The position numbers were made by a program, and so were the translations under genes. A DNA stretch of 43,571 nucleotides, taken from NCBI RefSeq assembly GCF_000983115.1, contig NZ_CGIH01000040.1, positions 1 to 43,571 of the forward strand, written 5' to 3'. Shown in pieces: positions 25,211-36,204 of the stretch. The DNA is from Syntrophomonas zehnderi OL-4. Lineage in GTDB: Bacteria > Bacillota > Syntrophomonadia > Syntrophomonadales > Syntrophomonadaceae. The notes under the pieces are model-generated. The model searched no databases. It was not told the origin of the DNA and saw only the letters and a list, made by a program, of their open reading frames with translations. The stretch's first letter is position 1, and every line of letters begins with the position of its first letter.

Positions 25211-26743
25211 ATGGAAAAAGAACTGGTTCTGGTACTTGATTTTGGAGGTCAATATAACCAATTAATTGCCCGGCGAATAAGAGAACTATCGGTTTATTGT
25301 GAAATGGTTCCATATGATATTTCCTTGGACGACTTAAAAGCCAAAATGCCCAGTGCCATCATTATGACCGGAGGCCCAGCCAGTGTACATGGAGAAGGCG
25401 CACCTCACTGTGATCCGCGGATTTTTACCCTGGGTATTCCGATTTTGGGGATCTGTTATGGTATGCATTTGCTGGCTCAGGAATTAGGCGGACAGGTTAA
25501 ACCTTCTCAGGTACGGGAGTATGGACGCACTAATATGGAACTGGTTGATGATGATATACTATTTAATGATATTATCGGACCGACTCAGGTATGGATGAGC
25601 CATAGTGATTCTGTAGTCACTATTCCGGAAGGTTTTCGGGTAATTGCCAGAACCGGGAATTGTCCGGTGGCTGCGTTTAGCCATTCCCAACAAAAAATAT
25701 ACGGTGTGCAGTTTCACCCGGAAGTGAAGCACAGCCTTAAAGGGATGCAGGTCTTACATAATTTTCTGTTTACTATCTGCGGGTTAAAGGGCGATTGGGA
25801 CTTAAATGATTTTATAGCTGAATCAATAGACGAAGTGCGCCGCCAGGTGGGTGACCGCAAGGTACTCTGCGGATTAAGCGGAGGAGTGGATTCATCGGTG
25901 GCAGCAGCCCTGGTTCACAAAGCCGTAGGGGATCAATTGGTATGCGTATATGTGGATAACGGACTGATGCGTAAAGGAGAATCAGAGCAAGTCTTAAAAA
26001 CCTTTAAGGATAACATGCACATGAACCTGGTTTTCGCTGATGCCGGCGCCCGTTTTTTAAGCAAACTGGCTGGGGTGACTGACCCGGAGAGAAAACGTAA
26101 GATTATCGGAGCAGAATTTATTCGCGTGTTTGAAGAAGAGGCTCGCAAACTCGGGGAAATAGATTTTTTGGTACAGGGCACCATTTATCCGGATATCGTG
26201 GAAAGCGGCACCAAAACCGCCCATACTATAAAAAGTCATCACAATGTAGGAGGACTGCCAGAAGACATGCAATTTGAATTGGTTGAACCCCTAAAACTTC
26301 TTTTTAAGGATGAGGTCAGGGAAATCGGTGAAAAACTTGGTCTGGCCGAAGAAATAGTCTGGAGGCAGCCATTCCCGGGACCGGGCTTAGGGGTCAGGGT
26401 TCTCGAAGAAGTAACCGCTGAAAAAGTGCACATTTTGCAGGAAGCCGATTACATAGTGCGGGAAGAGATCAAGAAAGCCGGGCTGGATCGCGAGGTCTGG
26501 CAGTATTTTGCAGTCTTGCCTCCCATGCGCAGTGTAGGGGTAATGGGCGATGGGCGTACCTATGCCTATCCCATTATTATCCGCGCCGTATCCAGTGACG
26601 ATGCCATGACGGCTGAATGGGCACAACTACCCTATGAAGTACTGGATATCATGGCCCGTCGTATCGTTAATGAAGTCCAGGGGGTCAACCGGGTGGCCTA
26701 TGATATTACTTCCAAGCCTCCAGGAACGATCGAGTGGGAGTAA
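25211..26743 (+). CDS. guaA: GMP synthase (glutamine-hydrolysing)
   Basis: Converts XMP to GMP. The N-terminal glutamine amidotransferase domain has the [15 protein letters not shown] nucleophile and the QFHPE site; the ATP pyrophosphatase domain has [19 protein letters not shown]; and the C-terminal dimerisation domain ends KPPGTIEWE as usual. The ATG at 25211 follows AGAGGTG and gives 510 residues. A longer frame from ATG 25190 overlaps hpt but has no ribosome site. One oddity: the amidotransferase motif reads CYGMHL where CYGMQ is the common form. Confidence 0.97.
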   Translation: MEKELVLVLDFGGQYNQLIARRIRELSVYCEMVPYDISLDDLKAKMPSAIIMTGGPASVHGEGAPHCDPRIFTLGIPILGICYGMHLLAQELGGQVKPSQVREYGRTNMELVDDDILFNDIIGPTQVWMSHSDSVVTIPEGFRVIARTGNCPVAAFSHSQQKIYGVQFHPEVKHSLKGMQVLHNFLFTICGLKGDWDLNDFIAESIDEVRRQVGDRKVLCGLSGGVDSSVAAALVHKAVGDQLVCVYVDNGLMRKGESEQVLKTFKDNMHMNLVFADAGARFLSKLAGVTDPERKRKIIGAEFIRVFEEEARKLGEIDFLVQGTIYPDIVESGTKTAHTIKSHHNVGGLPEDMQFELVEPLKLLFKDEVREIGEKLGLAEEIVWRQPFPGPGLGVRVLEEVTAEKVHILQEADYIVREEIKKAGLDREVWQYFAVLPPMRSVGVMGDGRTYAYPIIIRAVSSDDAMTAEWAQLPYEVLDIMARRIVNEVQGVNRVAYDITSKPPGTIEWE

Positions 26744-26772
26744 TGAACCGGAAATAATTTGGGAGGATTTTA

Positions 26773-28575
26773 ATGCAGAACCGGATTAGAAATTTTAGTA
26801 TTATCGCTCATATAGACCATGGCAAATCCACACTGGCCGACCGCTTGCTCCAGGAAACCGGAGCCTTGGCCGAGCGTGAGATGCGCGAACAATTTCTGGA
26901 TAAGATGGATCTGGAAAGGGAAAAAGGAATAACCATAAAGCTGCAGCCGGTGCGACTGGAATACATTGCCCGGGATGGAGAAACGTATATCTTAAACCTG
27001 ATTGATACCCCCGGGCATGTGGACTTTTCCTATGAAGTTTCCCGCAGCCTGGCGGCCTGTGAAGGGGCGTTGCTGGTTGTGGATGCTTCCCAGGGTATAG
27101 AAGCCCAAACTTTGGCCAATGTCTATATGGCCATGGATTTGAATCTGGAGATTATCGGCGTGATCAATAAAATCGATCTGCCCGGCGCAGAACCGGAAAT
27201 AGTCAAGCAGGAAATGGAAAATGTACTGGGCATTGACCGGGATGAGATTATTCCCATATCCGCCAAGCTGGGTATCGGTGTGGAAGATGTCTTGGAAGCC
27301 ATTGTGGCACGTATTCCCCCGCCACGTGGAGATGAAAACGCGGAGTTAAAGGCCTTGATCTTTGATTCTTATTTTGATGCCTATAAAGGAGCAATCTCCT
27401 ACATTCGGGTAGATTCAGGCAAGCTAAAAAAAGGAGACATCATCCGCATGATGTCGACCGGCAAAGAATTCGAGTTAACTGAAATCGGCGTACTAAACCC
27501 TTTTATGAATCAGGTGGAAAGCCTTAAGGCAGGTGAAGTCGGTTATTTGGCAGCCGCCATGAAAAATGTGGCCGATACCAAAGTGGGCGACACTATTACC
27601 AACGCCGGTCGTCCGGCCCCCCGCGCCCTGGAGGGATACAAGGAGGTCAAACCGGTAGTATTCTGCGGACTCTATCCCCTGGAAAACAGCGAGTTTGAGA
27701 AACTGCGAGATGCCTTGGAAAAACTGAAACTAAATGACGCCTCCCTGCTCTATGAGCCGGAATCATCAGATGCCTTGGGATTTGGCTTTCGTTGCGGCTT
27801 CCTGGGGCTTCTACATATGGAAATTGTGCGCGAGCGGCTGGAAAGAGAATACGATCTTACCCTGCTGGCGACAGCTCCCAGCGTAATCTATCGTATTCTG
27901 CTGACGGATGGCAGTGAGGTTTTTGTCCAGAATCCCTCTCACTGGCCGGATGCCCAGCGGATTGAAATGGTTATGGAACCATTCGTCAAAGCTTCCATCA
28001 TGGTGCCTAATGATTATATTGGCGCGGTCATGGAACTGTGTCAGGAGAAGCGGGGCAGCTTTGTAAATATGGAATATTTGACCCCGCAGCGGGTAATGAT
28101 TAGTTACAATCTCCCGCTGGCCGAAATATTGTTTGACTTTTTTGACGGCCTGAAATCAAGAACCAAGGGATATGCTTCCCTGGATTATGAAATAAAAGGA
28201 TATGAGGCCTCGGATTTAATTAAACTGGATATTTTATTAAACGGTGAACCGGTAGATGCTTTAAGTTCTATAGTGCATAAAGAAAAGTCCTACCAGCGTG
28301 GCCGGGCACTAGTGGAAAAACTGCGCAAGATTATTCCCCGGCAGATGTATGAAGTAGCCATTCAGGCATCCATTGGCAACCGGGTAATAGCGCGGGAATC
28401 TGTAAAGGCGATGCGCAAAGACGTACTGGCTAAATGCTACGGCGGTGACATTACCCGGAAAAAGAAACTGCTCGAAAAGCAAAAAGAAGGTAAGAAACGC
28501 ATGAAACAGATCGGGCGGATTGAAATTCCCCGGGATGCTTTCATGTCGGTTATGGATATTGAAAGTGACAAATAA
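26773..28575 (+). CDS. lepA: Elongation factor 4 (LepA)
   Basis: Ribosome-associated GTPase related to EF-G. G1 is [11 protein letters not shown]3 is DTPGHVDF, G4 is NKID; the C-terminal part has the LepA-specific domain, with [20 protein letters not shown] near the end. At 600 residues it is full length. The ATG at 26773 follows GGGAGGA with seven bases. It starts 30 bases after guaA, and the end overlaps hemW, the gene that follows lepA in many Firmicutes. Confidence 0.97.
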   Translation: MQNRIRNFSIIAHIDHGKSTLADRLLQETGALAEREMREQFLDKMDLEREKGITIKLQPVRLEYIARDGETYILNLIDTPGHVDFSYEVSRSLAACEGALLVVDASQGIEAQTLANVYMAMDLNLEIIGVINKIDLPGAEPEIVKQEMENVLGIDRDEIIPISAKLGIGVEDVLEAIVARIPPPRGDENAELKALIFDSYFDAYKGAISYIRVDSGKLKKGDIIRMMSTGKEFELTEIGVLNPFMNQVESLKAGEVGYLAAAMKNVADTKVGDTITNAGRPAPRALEGYKEVKPVVFCGLYPLENSEFEKLRDALEKLKLNDASLLYEPESSDALGFGFRCGFLGLLHMEIVRERLEREYDLTLLATAPSVIYRILLTDGSEVFVQNPSHWPDAQRIEMVMEPFVKASIMVPNDYIGAVMELCQEKRGSFVNMEYLTPQRVMISYNLPLAEILFDFFDGLKSRTKGYASLDYEIKGYEASDLIKLDILLNGEPVDALSSIVHKEKSYQRGRALVEKLRKIIPRQMYEVAIQASIGNRVIARESVKAMRKDVLAKCYGGDITRKKKLLEKQKEGKKRMKQIGRIEIPRDAFMSVMDIESDK

Positions 28576-29716
28576 CCAAGGTCCGGCCGGGATATATATA
28601 CACATTCCTTTTTGCCGAAGCAAATGCAGCTACTGCGATTTCTACTCCTTGCCTCAGCCGGAGCAGACTATGCTGGAAAGGTATATCCACTGCCTGCTAA
28701 AGGAGATTAAGCTCAGGAGTACCCAATGGAAGGATTATCAATTCAGCACTATCTACTTGGGCGGGGGAACCCCCAGTTTACTTGAACCATTCCAAATAGA
28801 GCAGATATTAAAAGCGATTTTCCATAATTATGTTCTGACTACAGATACCGAGATTTCCATGGAAGCAAATCCGGCAACGGTGAACCTGGAATCTTTGCGG
28901 GGATTTCGGGAAGCAGGGATAAATCGGATATCCCTGGGAGTTCAGAGTTTTCAGGACAACGAGTTGAAAATACTGGGCCGAATTCACAGGGTTAGTGAAA
29001 TAAAAGATACCTTAGGTGCACTCGCCAAGTCCGGAATAAAAAATATAAATCTGGATTTGATCTATGGAATACCGGGACAGACTTGGAAAGATTGGCTGTT
29101 TAATTTGAGAATGGCAGTAAAATACCATCCTCAACATATTTCCGCCTACCTGCTACAGCTTGATCCCTCTGTTCCTCTGGCCCGCAGAATAATATCCGGA
29201 GAAATACCGGCAGAGAACGAAGATCTGCAATATGCTATGTACTACAGCACGATAGATTATCTGAGCGGCCAAGGCTATCAGCATTACGAAATATCAAATT
29301 TCGCCTTAACCGGATATGAATGTCATCATAACCTTATATATTGGCAAGCCCATGAATATCTGGGACTCGGTGTTGGGGCAGTCAGCTACCAGAATGGTCA
29401 AAGAATTATAAATAAAGCTAACCTTCATGATTATTTGACCCGTTTAGAAAGTGATGGGATCTGTGACACGAAGATACTGGAAACCATGAACGAGCGGGAA
29501 AAAATGCTGGATGCGCTAATTTTGGGACTGCGTATGACCACCGGTATTAAGCCATCTGAATTGGAGGTGCGATTTGGTATAGATTTTATTCAGGAATACT
29601 ATGCTATTATAAAGAAGCTGGAGCAGGACGGTCTTTTAATCATAGAGCCGGATAGAATACGCATAAGCCGCAGAGGGTATTTCCTGTCCAATCAAGTTTT
29701 CAGTCGTTTTATTTAA
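28565..29716 (+). CDS. hemW: Radical SAM heme chaperone HemW
   Basis: HemW, formerly annotated as oxygen-independent coproporphyrinogen III oxidase. The radical SAM cluster [11 protein letters not shown] (C-x3-C-x2-C) follows GIYIHIPF, and [18 protein letters not shown] and [19 protein letters not shown] are present. HemW lacks the extra cysteine (C-x3-C-x2-C-x-C) of true HemN; here the residue after Asp is Phe, which agrees with HemW. The start is unclear: GTG 28565 inside lepA gives 383 residues but has no strong ribosome site; the frame is open to 28520. In Gram-positive organisms this gene commonly sits between lepA and hrcA, as here. Confidence 0.9.
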   Translation: MTNNQGPAGIYIHIPFCRSKCSYCDFYSLPQPEQTMLERYIHCLLKEIKLRSTQWKDYQFSTIYLGGGTPSLLEPFQIEQILKAIFHNYVLTTDTEISMEANPATVNLESLRGFREAGINRISLGVQSFQDNELKILGRIHRVSEIKDTLGALAKSGIKNINLDLIYGIPGQTWKDWLFNLRMAVKYHPQHISAYLLQLDPSVPLARRIISGEIPAENEDLQYAMYYSTIDYLSGQGYQHYEISNFALTGYECHHNLIYWQAHEYLGLGVGAVSYQNGQRIINKANLHDYLTRLESDGICDTKILETMNEREKMLDALILGLRMTTGIKPSELEVRFGIDFIQEYYAIIKKLEQDGLLIIEPDRIRISRRGYFLSNQVFSRFI

Positions 29717-29767
29717 AAAACCCAAACGGCAGTATTGTTTCTCCATCCGGGCTTCCATTCTGTAGCC

Positions 29768-29796
29768 TTGACAAAGATTCGGGCAGATGCTATGTT
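29768..29796 (+). promoter_or_regulatory. Sigma-A promoter of the hrcA-dnaK operon
   Basis: TTGACA (29768-29773), 17 bases, TATGTT (29791-29796). The expected start of transcription, near 29803, lies just before the CIRCE element, so HrcA bound there would block the polymerase and the CIRCE hairpin would sit in the 5' leader. Confidence 0.75.
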
Positions 29797-29810
29797 TTTA
29801 TAAACACCAA

Positions 29811-29837
29811 TTAGCACTCAATCGATGTGAGTGCTAA
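29811..29837 (+). promoter_or_regulatory. CIRCE operator (HrcA binding site)
   Basis: Perfect consensus TTAGCACTC (29811-29819), nine-base spacer, GAGTGCTAA (29829-29837). HrcA binds this inverted repeat and represses the heat shock operon at normal temperature. Only one copy is seen, so hrcA, the chaperonin, grpE, dnaK and dnaJ probably share it. Confidence 0.97.
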
Positions 29838-29854
29838 CAGAGCAGGTGATAGTA

Positions 29855-30880
29855 ATGGTATTAGATGAAAGAAAAAGGTATATTCTTGAATCCATTATCA
29901 AGGACTATGTGGAAACTGCTGAGCCGGTTGGCTCACGCTCCATCGTCCGCAAACATGGCTTGAATATCAGTGCGGCGACTGTCAGAAATGAAATGGCGGA
30001 TTTGGAGGATATGGGATATCTGGAGCAGCCGCATACGTCTGCGGGCAGAATTCCCTCGGAAATGGGTTTTCGTTATTATGTAGACTGTATGATGGAAAAG
30101 GAGTCCCTTACCGATGAAGAGGTAGAAATACTTGGGAAAAAACTGCAGGAAAGCATTCGGGAATGGAATGATGTAGCTCAGGGAATAGGCGATTTTCTTT
30201 CCCAGGTAAGCAATTATGCGTCCTTTATAATCATTCCTTCCATAAAATACAGCCATTTTAAGTATCTCCACCTGGTACCGATACAGGAGGGGCAGGCCCT
30301 TGTTTTGGTGGTCACAGATGTCGGTCTTATAATGCATCGCAGAATAGACATTCCCAGAGGCATTAGTCCCGAAGATTTGCAGGCGATCAGTGAGGTTTTT
30401 AACCGGGTATGTAAAGGCAAAAAAATTATGGAGCTTAGACGCAGTGAATTGCAAATCTTAAGAGACGATTTAAAAAAACGCCAGCAGGTGATCGACCGAG
30501 CCTTGGAAGCCGTGGATAATCTGCTGGATAATACGGCCGATGAAAAAGTGCTGATAAGCGGCGCTTTAAATATATTAAAAGAACCTGAGTTCAAAGATCT
30601 GGATAAGTTAAAACGCATCCTGACCCTACTGGAAGAAGATGGTTTGTTTAAGGGGATCATCCCTGATAACATCAGTCAGGACGTGGACATACTTATCGGT
30701 AAGGAAAACCAGTCGGAAGATATCCAGGAAATGAGTTTGGTTTTTACAGGGTATAGGACAGCCGGGGAAATGGGCAAAATGGGTTTAATCGGACCTATAC
30801 GCATGGAATATTGGAAAGCTGCCGGAACACTTGATTCGGTACGCACCATTATTGAAGACTTGCTTCATAATCGTTTCTGA
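29855..30880 (+). CDS. hrcA: Heat-inducible transcription repressor HrcA
   Basis: Repressor of class I heat shock genes. The N-terminal winged-helix part has [26 protein letters not shown] and [20 protein letters not shown], followed by [19 protein letters not shown], the family hallmark. The C-terminal GAF-like region includes [15 protein letters not shown] 29855 follows AGGTGAT (29844-29850); the frame continues upstream to 29831 but that start would lie in the CIRCE element. The product has 341 residues. Confidence 0.96.
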   Translation: MVLDERKRYILESIIKDYVETAEPVGSRSIVRKHGLNISAATVRNEMADLEDMGYLEQPHTSAGRIPSEMGFRYYVDCMMEKESLTDEEVEILGKKLQESIREWNDVAQGIGDFLSQVSNYASFIIIPSIKYSHFKYLHLVPIQEGQALVLVVTDVGLIMHRRIDIPRGISPEDLQAISEVFNRVCKGKKIMELRRSELQILRDDLKKRQQVIDRALEAVDNLLDNTADEKVLISGALNILKEPEFKDLDKLKRILTLLEEDGLFKGIIPDNISQDVDILIGKENQSEDIQEMSLVFTGYRTAGEMGKMGLIGPIRMEYWKAAGTLDSVRTIIEDLLHNRF

Positions 30881-30904
30881 TAATTTGGTTTCAAAGGAGT
30901 TGCC

Positions 30905-32461
30905 ATGGCTGAAAATACCCTGATTAACAGTGAAATCGACAATAAATTTCAAACCCTATTAAGTAATGCCAATGCTGCCCGGGTTATATCCCAGACTATT
31001 GAAGGCACGTTAGGCCCTAAAGGCCTTGATATTATGATGCTGGATAAGTTTGGTGATGTAGTTATCAGCAATGATGGAGTTACTATTTTAAATTTAATGG
31101 AAGTTACTCATCCGGTAGCCCGAATGATTATTAATGCGGCCAAATCGCAGCAGTCTGAAGTGGGGGATGGAACGACTACGGCTACGATTATTGCCGGAGC
31201 TTTGGTTTCAGAAGGTGCAGCCCAGGTTTTAAAGGGCGTACCGGTGACTCAAGTGATTCAGGGAATGGAAATAGGTATCAGACACTGCCTGGAACTCATT
31301 GAGTCCCGGAGCCGGGCTGTTCAATCCTTGGACGAATCATGTCTTTTTGATGCTGCCTGTATAGCCGGTCGGGGACAGCGGGAGCTAGCCGGCCTGGTTA
31401 TTGAAGGGGCTCATATTATTGGGCGGGATGGATTGATGTTGCCTGACTATAAGTTCAGCGATGCAGTTTTGGCCTGCGAAGCGGTTGACAGCCGAGTATT
31501 CACCGGCATCATAGTGAACCGGGAAGCCCTAAACCTGGAGATGCCCTTGGTGATAAACAATGCCAGTATTTTGGTTGTCGATGACGCCCTAGCCCCGGGG
31601 GAGATAGATGCTGAAGCCAAAAGTACCGAAAGTGGTTTTCAATACTACTTAAAGAACAAAGAACAGTATCAAAATGATCTGTTTAAAATCTGCGGCATGG
31701 GAATAAACCTGGTTCTAACTGACCGCAGTATAGATGATATAGGCGAACAGATCCTGACCGATGCTGGTATAATTGCTTTGCAGCGTGTTTCCCGCCGGGA
31801 AATGGATCTGGTTTGCAAGCATACCGGAGCCCGTAAGATAAAACGCCATGGTCTGAGCAAAGATAAACAGCAGCTCAGTACTTACCTGGGCAAAGCCGCG
31901 CGGGTGGAAATAGACCAGCAGGCCAGACATACTATTATCTACAACGGCGGAGCTGAAAAAATGGCTACTATATTAATCGGAGCTGCCACAGAAGAAGTTG
32001 TTGATGAGAGGGAACGAATTGCCAAAGATGCAGCTGCAGCCGTGCAGGCAGCTCTGCAAAGTGGTGTGGTTCCTGGAGCCGGCGCATTGGAAGTATGGCT
32101 GGCCGGACAATTGGAAGAGATGGTTCGCCAAATGCAGGGCATGAGTTCTTATGGAGTCCTGTGTGTTAAGGAAGCCTTGTTAAAACCGTTTACTTGTATT
32201 GTCAGCAATGCCGGCTTTAATCCCCTGGAAAAATTAAGGGATGTCATTGCGCAACAGATGCAGTGTCATACCGACAGTCTTGGTATGGATTGTGACAGCG
32301 GCGAAATCGTTGATGTATTTAGTGCCGGTATCGTAGATCCCACCCGAGTAAAACTGCATGCCCTTAAGACTGCCGGAGAGGTAGCCACGGCTATCTTAAA
32401 AATCAATACGATTATTAAAATGCGGGATGGAAATACTCCCGATATAATAAATCTGGAATAG
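30905..32461 (+). CDS. Group III (archaeal-like) chaperonin
   Basis: A Cpn60/TCP-1 protein of 518 residues that resembles thermosome rather than GroEL subunits. Evidence: LGPKGLDIMMLDKFGDVVIS then NDGVTIL at residues 36-62, EVGDGTTTATIIAGAL at 85-100 (nucleotide and catalytic Asp), and VVPGAGALEVWLA in the C-terminal equatorial domain after KDAAAAVQAAL. It lacks a GGM-type tail and no GroES gene is beside it, which fits a built-in lid. The family was described for Carboxydothermus hydrogenoformans (Ch-CPN, a 16-mer active with ATP), whose gene also lies in the hsp70 operon. Here it sits between hrcA and grpE, with AAGGAG at a proper distance before ATG 30905, and is thus probably HrcA-controlled. 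Confidence 0.93.
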   Translation: MAENTLINSEIDNKFQTLLSNANAARVISQTIEGTLGPKGLDIMMLDKFGDVVISNDGVTILNLMEVTHPVARMIINAAKSQQSEVGDGTTTATIIAGALVSEGAAQVLKGVPVTQVIQGMEIGIRHCLELIESRSRAVQSLDESCLFDAACIAGRGQRELAGLVIEGAHIIGRDGLMLPDYKFSDAVLACEAVDSRVFTGIIVNREALNLEMPLVINNASILVVDDALAPGEIDAEAKSTESGFQYYLKNKEQYQNDLFKICGMGINLVLTDRSIDDIGEQILTDAGIIALQRVSRREMDLVCKHTGARKIKRHGLSKDKQQLSTYLGKAARVEIDQQARHTIIYNGGAEKMATILIGAATEEVVDERERIAKDAAAAVQAALQSGVVPGAGALEVWLAGQLEEMVRQMQGMSSYGVLCVKEALLKPFTCIVSNAGFNPLEKLRDVIAQQMQCHTDSLGMDCDSGEIVDVFSAGIVDPTRVKLHALKTAGEVATAILKINTIIKMRDGNTPDIINLE

Positions 32462-32475
32462 GGGTGAACTAAAAA

Positions 32476-33027
32476 ATGAAACAAGATTTTGATGAAGGAC
32501 AGACAGCTAACACTGAGGCTGAGGATATTGCAGCAGAAACAAACACCCAGCCCCCCAAAAGTGAAATTGAGATACTGCAGGAAGAGTTGGCAAAGAAAAG
32601 CGCAGAATCCCAAAAGTACTATGATCAGTATCTAAGGAGTCTGGCTGAAGTAGAGAACATGCGCAAACGCGCCCAGCGTGACAAAGAAGAATATATGAAA
32701 TACGCGCACGTATCTATTATTAAAAAACTGCTGCCGGTCATAGATGACTTTAACCGCGGCATAGCTGCGGCTCAAAAAACCAATGACTTTGAGGCCCTGA
32801 GCAAAGGGGTGGAGATTACCGCCCGTAATCTGACGGAGATATTGAAACAGGAAGGTGTAGTTGAAATTGAATGTTTAGGCAAACCTTTTGATCCCGAGTA
32901 TCATGAACCGTTGATGGTAGTGCCCAGTGAAGAGCATCCCCAGAATACGGTTATTGAGGAGTTAAGCAAAGGTTATATCTTGCATGACCGGCTTATAAGA
33001 CCCAGTCTGGTTAAGGTCAGTAGTTAA
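32476..33027 (+). CDS. grpE: Nucleotide exchange factor GrpE
   Basis: Releases ADP from DnaK. The acidic, poorly ordered N-terminus (about 35 residues) is followed by a long coiled coil (EIEILQEELAKKSAESQKYY) with LRSLAEVENMRKRAQRD, then the beta domain with CLGKPFDPEYHEPLMVV and GYILHDRLIRPSLVKVS, the GrpE signature. It has 183 residues and starts 14 bases after the chaperonin stop, preceded by GGGGTGAA. Confidence 0.96.
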   Translation: MKQDFDEGQTANTEAEDIAAETNTQPPKSEIEILQEELAKKSAESQKYYDQYLRSLAEVENMRKRAQRDKEEYMKYAHVSIIKKLLPVIDDFNRGIAAAQKTNDFEALSKGVEITARNLTEILKQEGVVEIECLGKPFDPEYHEPLMVVPSEEHPQNTVIEELSKGYILHDRLIRPSLVKVSS

Positions 33028-33091
33028 TTTGGCTATCCAGTTAAATTAAATAATAAAAAACATATTCAAAAATTATGGAGGTGTCCTTTAA

Positions 33092-34888
33092 ATGGGAAGA
33101 GTTGTTGGTATCGATCTGGGGACTACAAATTCAGTAATCGCTGTCATGGATGGCAGTGAAGCTACCATTATAACCAGTGCAGAAGGCGAACGAATTGTCC
33201 CCTCAGTAGTCGGTTTTTCCAAAACTGGTGAGAGATTAGTGGGAAGGGTGGCCAAAAGACAGGCGATTACTAATCCAGACAGAACCGTCTTATCGATTAA
33301 AAGAAGAATGGGAACTGATTTTAAAGTTAATATAGATGACAAACAGTATTCACCTCAGGAAATATCGGCTATGATTTTGCAAAAAATGAAATCCGACGCC
33401 GAGGCTTATCTGGGAGAAAAGGTTACCCAGGCAGTTATTACCGTGCCGGCTTATTTTACCGATTCCCAACGTCAGGCTACTAAAGATGCTGGTAAGATTG
33501 CCGGGTTGGAAGTTCTAAGAATCATAAATGAGCCAACTGCCGCCGCCCTTGCTTATGGGTTAGATAAAGAGGAAAATCAAACCATAATGGTCTTTGACCT
33601 GGGCGGAGGGACATTTGATGTGTCAATACTGGATATCGGTGATGGAACCTTTGAAGTAAAGGCAACCAGCGGCAATAACCGTCTGGGCGGGGATGACTTT
33701 GATGATCGGATTATAAACTGGCTGGTTCAGGAATTTAATAACGCCAATAACATTGATTTGAAAAATGATAAAATGGCTATGCATCGTCTGAAGGAAGCCG
33801 CCGAAAAGGCCAAGCATGAACTATCCAGTATGATGAATACCGAGATAAATATTCCTTATATTACCGCCACCCAGGATGGCCCATTGCACTTGGAGAGAAG
33901 CTTGAGCCGGGCAAAATTTAATGAGATGACGGCCGATCTGGTGGAAAAAACCATGGGCCCGCTGAAGCAGGCCATGAAAGATGCCGGCGTAAAACCGGCA
34001 GAAATAGACAAGGTGATCCTGGTAGGTGGTTCTACCAGAATTCCAGCGGTTCAGGATGCAGTTAAGAATTTTACTGGCAAAGAACCATTTAAAGGCATAA
34101 ATCCCGATGAAGTAGTAGGATTAGGCGCTGCTATTCAGGGAGGGGTATTGACCGGCGAAGTGACCGATGTGGTGCTTTTGGACGTTACCCCTCTGTCTTT
34201 AGGAATTGAAACCCTGGGTGGTGTATTTACCCGGATAATTGACCGTAATACGACCATCCCCACTTCCAAAAGCCAGGTCTTTACTACAGCGGCTGACCAC
34301 CAGCCTTCGGTTGACATTCATGTCCTGCAGGGCGAGAGGAAGATGTCCGAGAATAATGTGACCCTGGGCAGGTTCCAGTTAACCGGTATTCCTCCGGCCC
34401 CCCGGGGAGTTCCGCAGATTGAAGTGAAGTTTGATATCGATGTCAACGGTATTGTAGCGGTAACTGCCAAAGATCTTGCCACCAACAAGGAGCAGAGGAT
34501 TACTATAACCTCATCCAGTGGATTAAGTGATGCAGAGATCGATCAAATGGTGAAGGATGCCGAGATGTATGCCGAGGAAGACGAAAAACGTCTGCATGAA
34601 ATAGAAGTCCGCAATACAGCTGACAGCATGATCTATCAGGCCGATAAGACCTTAAAGGACTTTGAGGGTCAGATTGGAAGCGAGGATAGTGATGCTATCA
34701 CAAACGCCAAAGAAGAACTCGCAGAGGCTCTAAAAGGCAGCGATATAGCAGATATTGAGTCCAAAACAGAGGCTTTGACCAATGCTATTTACGCTGTAAG
34801 TGCTAAAATGTATGAAAACATCAACCCCCAGGGCGGAGAAGATGACGGTGTTTTTGACGCTGACTACAATATTCCCGATGAAGATTAG
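33092..34888 (+). CDS. dnaK: Hsp70 chaperone DnaK
   Basis: Main Hsp70 chaperone. The ATPase domain begins [18 protein letters not shown] and has [33 protein letters not shown] and the [14 protein letters not shown] loop; the linker and substrate domain follow [18 protein letters not shown]. At 598 residues it is about 40 shorter than E. coli DnaK, mainly through the deletion in the ATPase domain typical of Gram-positive DnaK and a shorter tail (ending NIPDED). ATG 33092 has GGAGGTG upstream. A 174-base gap with a repeat separates it from dnaJ. Confidence 0.98.
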   Translation: MGRVVGIDLGTTNSVIAVMDGSEATIITSAEGERIVPSVVGFSKTGERLVGRVAKRQAITNPDRTVLSIKRRMGTDFKVNIDDKQYSPQEISAMILQKMKSDAEAYLGEKVTQAVITVPAYFTDSQRQATKDAGKIAGLEVLRIINEPTAAALAYGLDKEENQTIMVFDLGGGTFDVSILDIGDGTFEVKATSGNNRLGGDDFDDRIINWLVQEFNNANNIDLKNDKMAMHRLKEAAEKAKHELSSMMNTEINIPYITATQDGPLHLERSLSRAKFNEMTADLVEKTMGPLKQAMKDAGVKPAEIDKVILVGGSTRIPAVQDAVKNFTGKEPFKGINPDEVVGLGAAIQGGVLTGEVTDVVLLDVTPLSLGIETLGGVFTRIIDRNTTIPTSKSQVFTTAADHQPSVDIHVLQGERKMSENNVTLGRFQLTGIPPAPRGVPQIEVKFDIDVNGIVAVTAKDLATNKEQRITITSSSGLSDAEIDQMVKDAEMYAEEDEKRLHEIEVRNTADSMIYQADKTLKDFEGQIGSEDSDAITNAKEELAEALKGSDIADIESKTEALTNAIYAVSAKMYENINPQGGEDDGVFDADYNIPDED

Positions 34889-34904
34889 TGAATGACTCGG
34901 TATT

Positions 34905-34928
34905 AACAGACGCAGATTGCACAGATGG
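34905..34928 (+). repeat. Short ACGCAGAT/ACAGAT dispersed repeat copy
   Basis: ACAGACGCAGATTGCACAG and ATGG follow the dnaK stop in the 174-base dnaK-dnaJ gap. It is a diverged member of the gene-end repeat family. No promoter or CIRCE copy is evident in the gap. Confidence 0.45.
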
Positions 34929-35062
34929 CATTATGATTGACGCTGCTAAAAGGATTTCATCATAACCAGGTTTCAAGTTATTGCCAGTATTTGAAGTCTG
35001 AGCGCATATCATAAAGAACTGTGCAATTAGCGTCTTTCGGTCTTTAAGGAAGGTGGGAAAAA

Positions 35063-36190
35063 ATGGCCGCAAAACGAGATTATTATGATGTGCTGGGAGT
35101 AGCCCGCAATGCCTCTGCGGATGAAATAAAGAAAGCATATCGTCAATTGGCCAAAAAATATCATCCTGATGTTAATAAAGACGATGAAAACGCGGCAGAA
35201 AAATTCAAAGAAGTCGCTGAAGCCTATGAAATATTAAGTGATGACCAAAAAAGAGCAACCTATGATCGGTTTGGACATGATGCCTTTGATCCTACTAAAG
35301 GAGGCGCCGGTTTCGGAGGTTTTGGAGAAGGTATGGGCGGTTTTGGCGATATCTTTGATCTCCTTTTTGGCAATGTAGGCGGAGGACAACGTCGGCGCAC
35401 AGGGCCGCAACGCGGAGCTGACCGCGAAATAAGGCTTGACATTAATTTTGAAGATGCTGTTTTCGGTGTAGAGAAGGATTTTGAAATGCAAAGGGTGGAA
35501 AAATGCAATCAGTGCAATGGCAGCGGAGCTGAGCCAGGTTCTAGTTCCAAAACGTGTCCGCAATGTCATGGTGCCGGGCAGATGCGCAGTTCCCAGAGTA
35601 CACCCTTTGGCCGCTTCGAGACGGTGAAGACCTGCACCCGCTGTCAGGGCGAAGGCAAAATTATCGAAAAGCCTTGCAATACCTGTAAAGGCAGCGGCAA
35701 GACCAGGAAAAAACGTACTATAAACGTGCGTATCCCGGCCGGGATTGATACCGGATCACGCTTGAGAATGCAGGGCGAGGGCGAAGCCGGCAGTAATGGC
35801 GGCCCTCCCGGAGATTTATATATAACGGTCGTGGTACGTCCCCATGAGAGATTTAGCCGGGATGGCTATACTTTAATCTGCAACCTGGATATCGATTTTA
35901 CCCAGGCGGCTCTGGGTGCAGAAATAGAATTGCCTCTTTTAGGCGGTGCTACCCACCAGATGGTGATTCCAGCCGGTACCCAACCAGGTGATGTTATAAC
36001 CGTTAGAGGCAAAGGCATCCCCCATCTGCATAGCCAGCGCAGTGGAGACCTGAAGGTAGTCGTTCAGGTAAAGATACCCACAAAATTAAACAAACGTCAA
36101 AAGGAATTATTAGAGAGTTTCCATGAAGAGCATGACGACAAGGATGGGAAAAAAGGAATCATAGATCGATTAAAGGATGCCATGGGCTAA
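35063..36190 (+). CDS. dnaJ: Hsp40 co-chaperone DnaJ
   Basis: Delivers substrates to DnaK and stimulates its ATPase. The J-domain (residues 4-70) has YHPDVNKD; a Gly/Phe-rich segment with [15 protein letters not shown] follows; the zinc domain has four C-x2-C-x-G-x-G repeats ([32 protein letters not shown]); the C-terminal substrate domains include [20 protein letters not shown]. It has 375 residues and all zinc ligands, a type I DnaJ. AAGGAAGGTGGG precedes the ATG. Confidence 0.98.
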   Translation: MAAKRDYYDVLGVARNASADEIKKAYRQLAKKYHPDVNKDDENAAEKFKEVAEAYEILSDDQKRATYDRFGHDAFDPTKGGAGFGGFGEGMGGFGDIFDLLFGNVGGGQRRRTGPQRGADREIRLDINFEDAVFGVEKDFEMQRVEKCNQCNGSGAEPGSSSKTCPQCHGAGQMRSSQSTPFGRFETVKTCTRCQGEGKIIEKPCNTCKGSGKTRKKRTINVRIPAGIDTGSRLRMQGEGEAGSNGGPPGDLYITVVVRPHERFSRDGYTLICNLDIDFTQAALGAEIELPLLGGATHQMVIPAGTQPGDVITVRGKGIPHLHSQRSGDLKVVVQVKIPTKLNKRQKELLESFHEEHDDKDGKKGIIDRLKDAMG

Positions 36191-36204
36191 GAGGAGATAC
36201 GTTA

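Noticed and set aside
30905-32461. Reading the chaperonin as ordinary GroEL
   Set aside because: The sequence motifs follow the thermosome form, the GGM tail is missing and no groES lies beside it.
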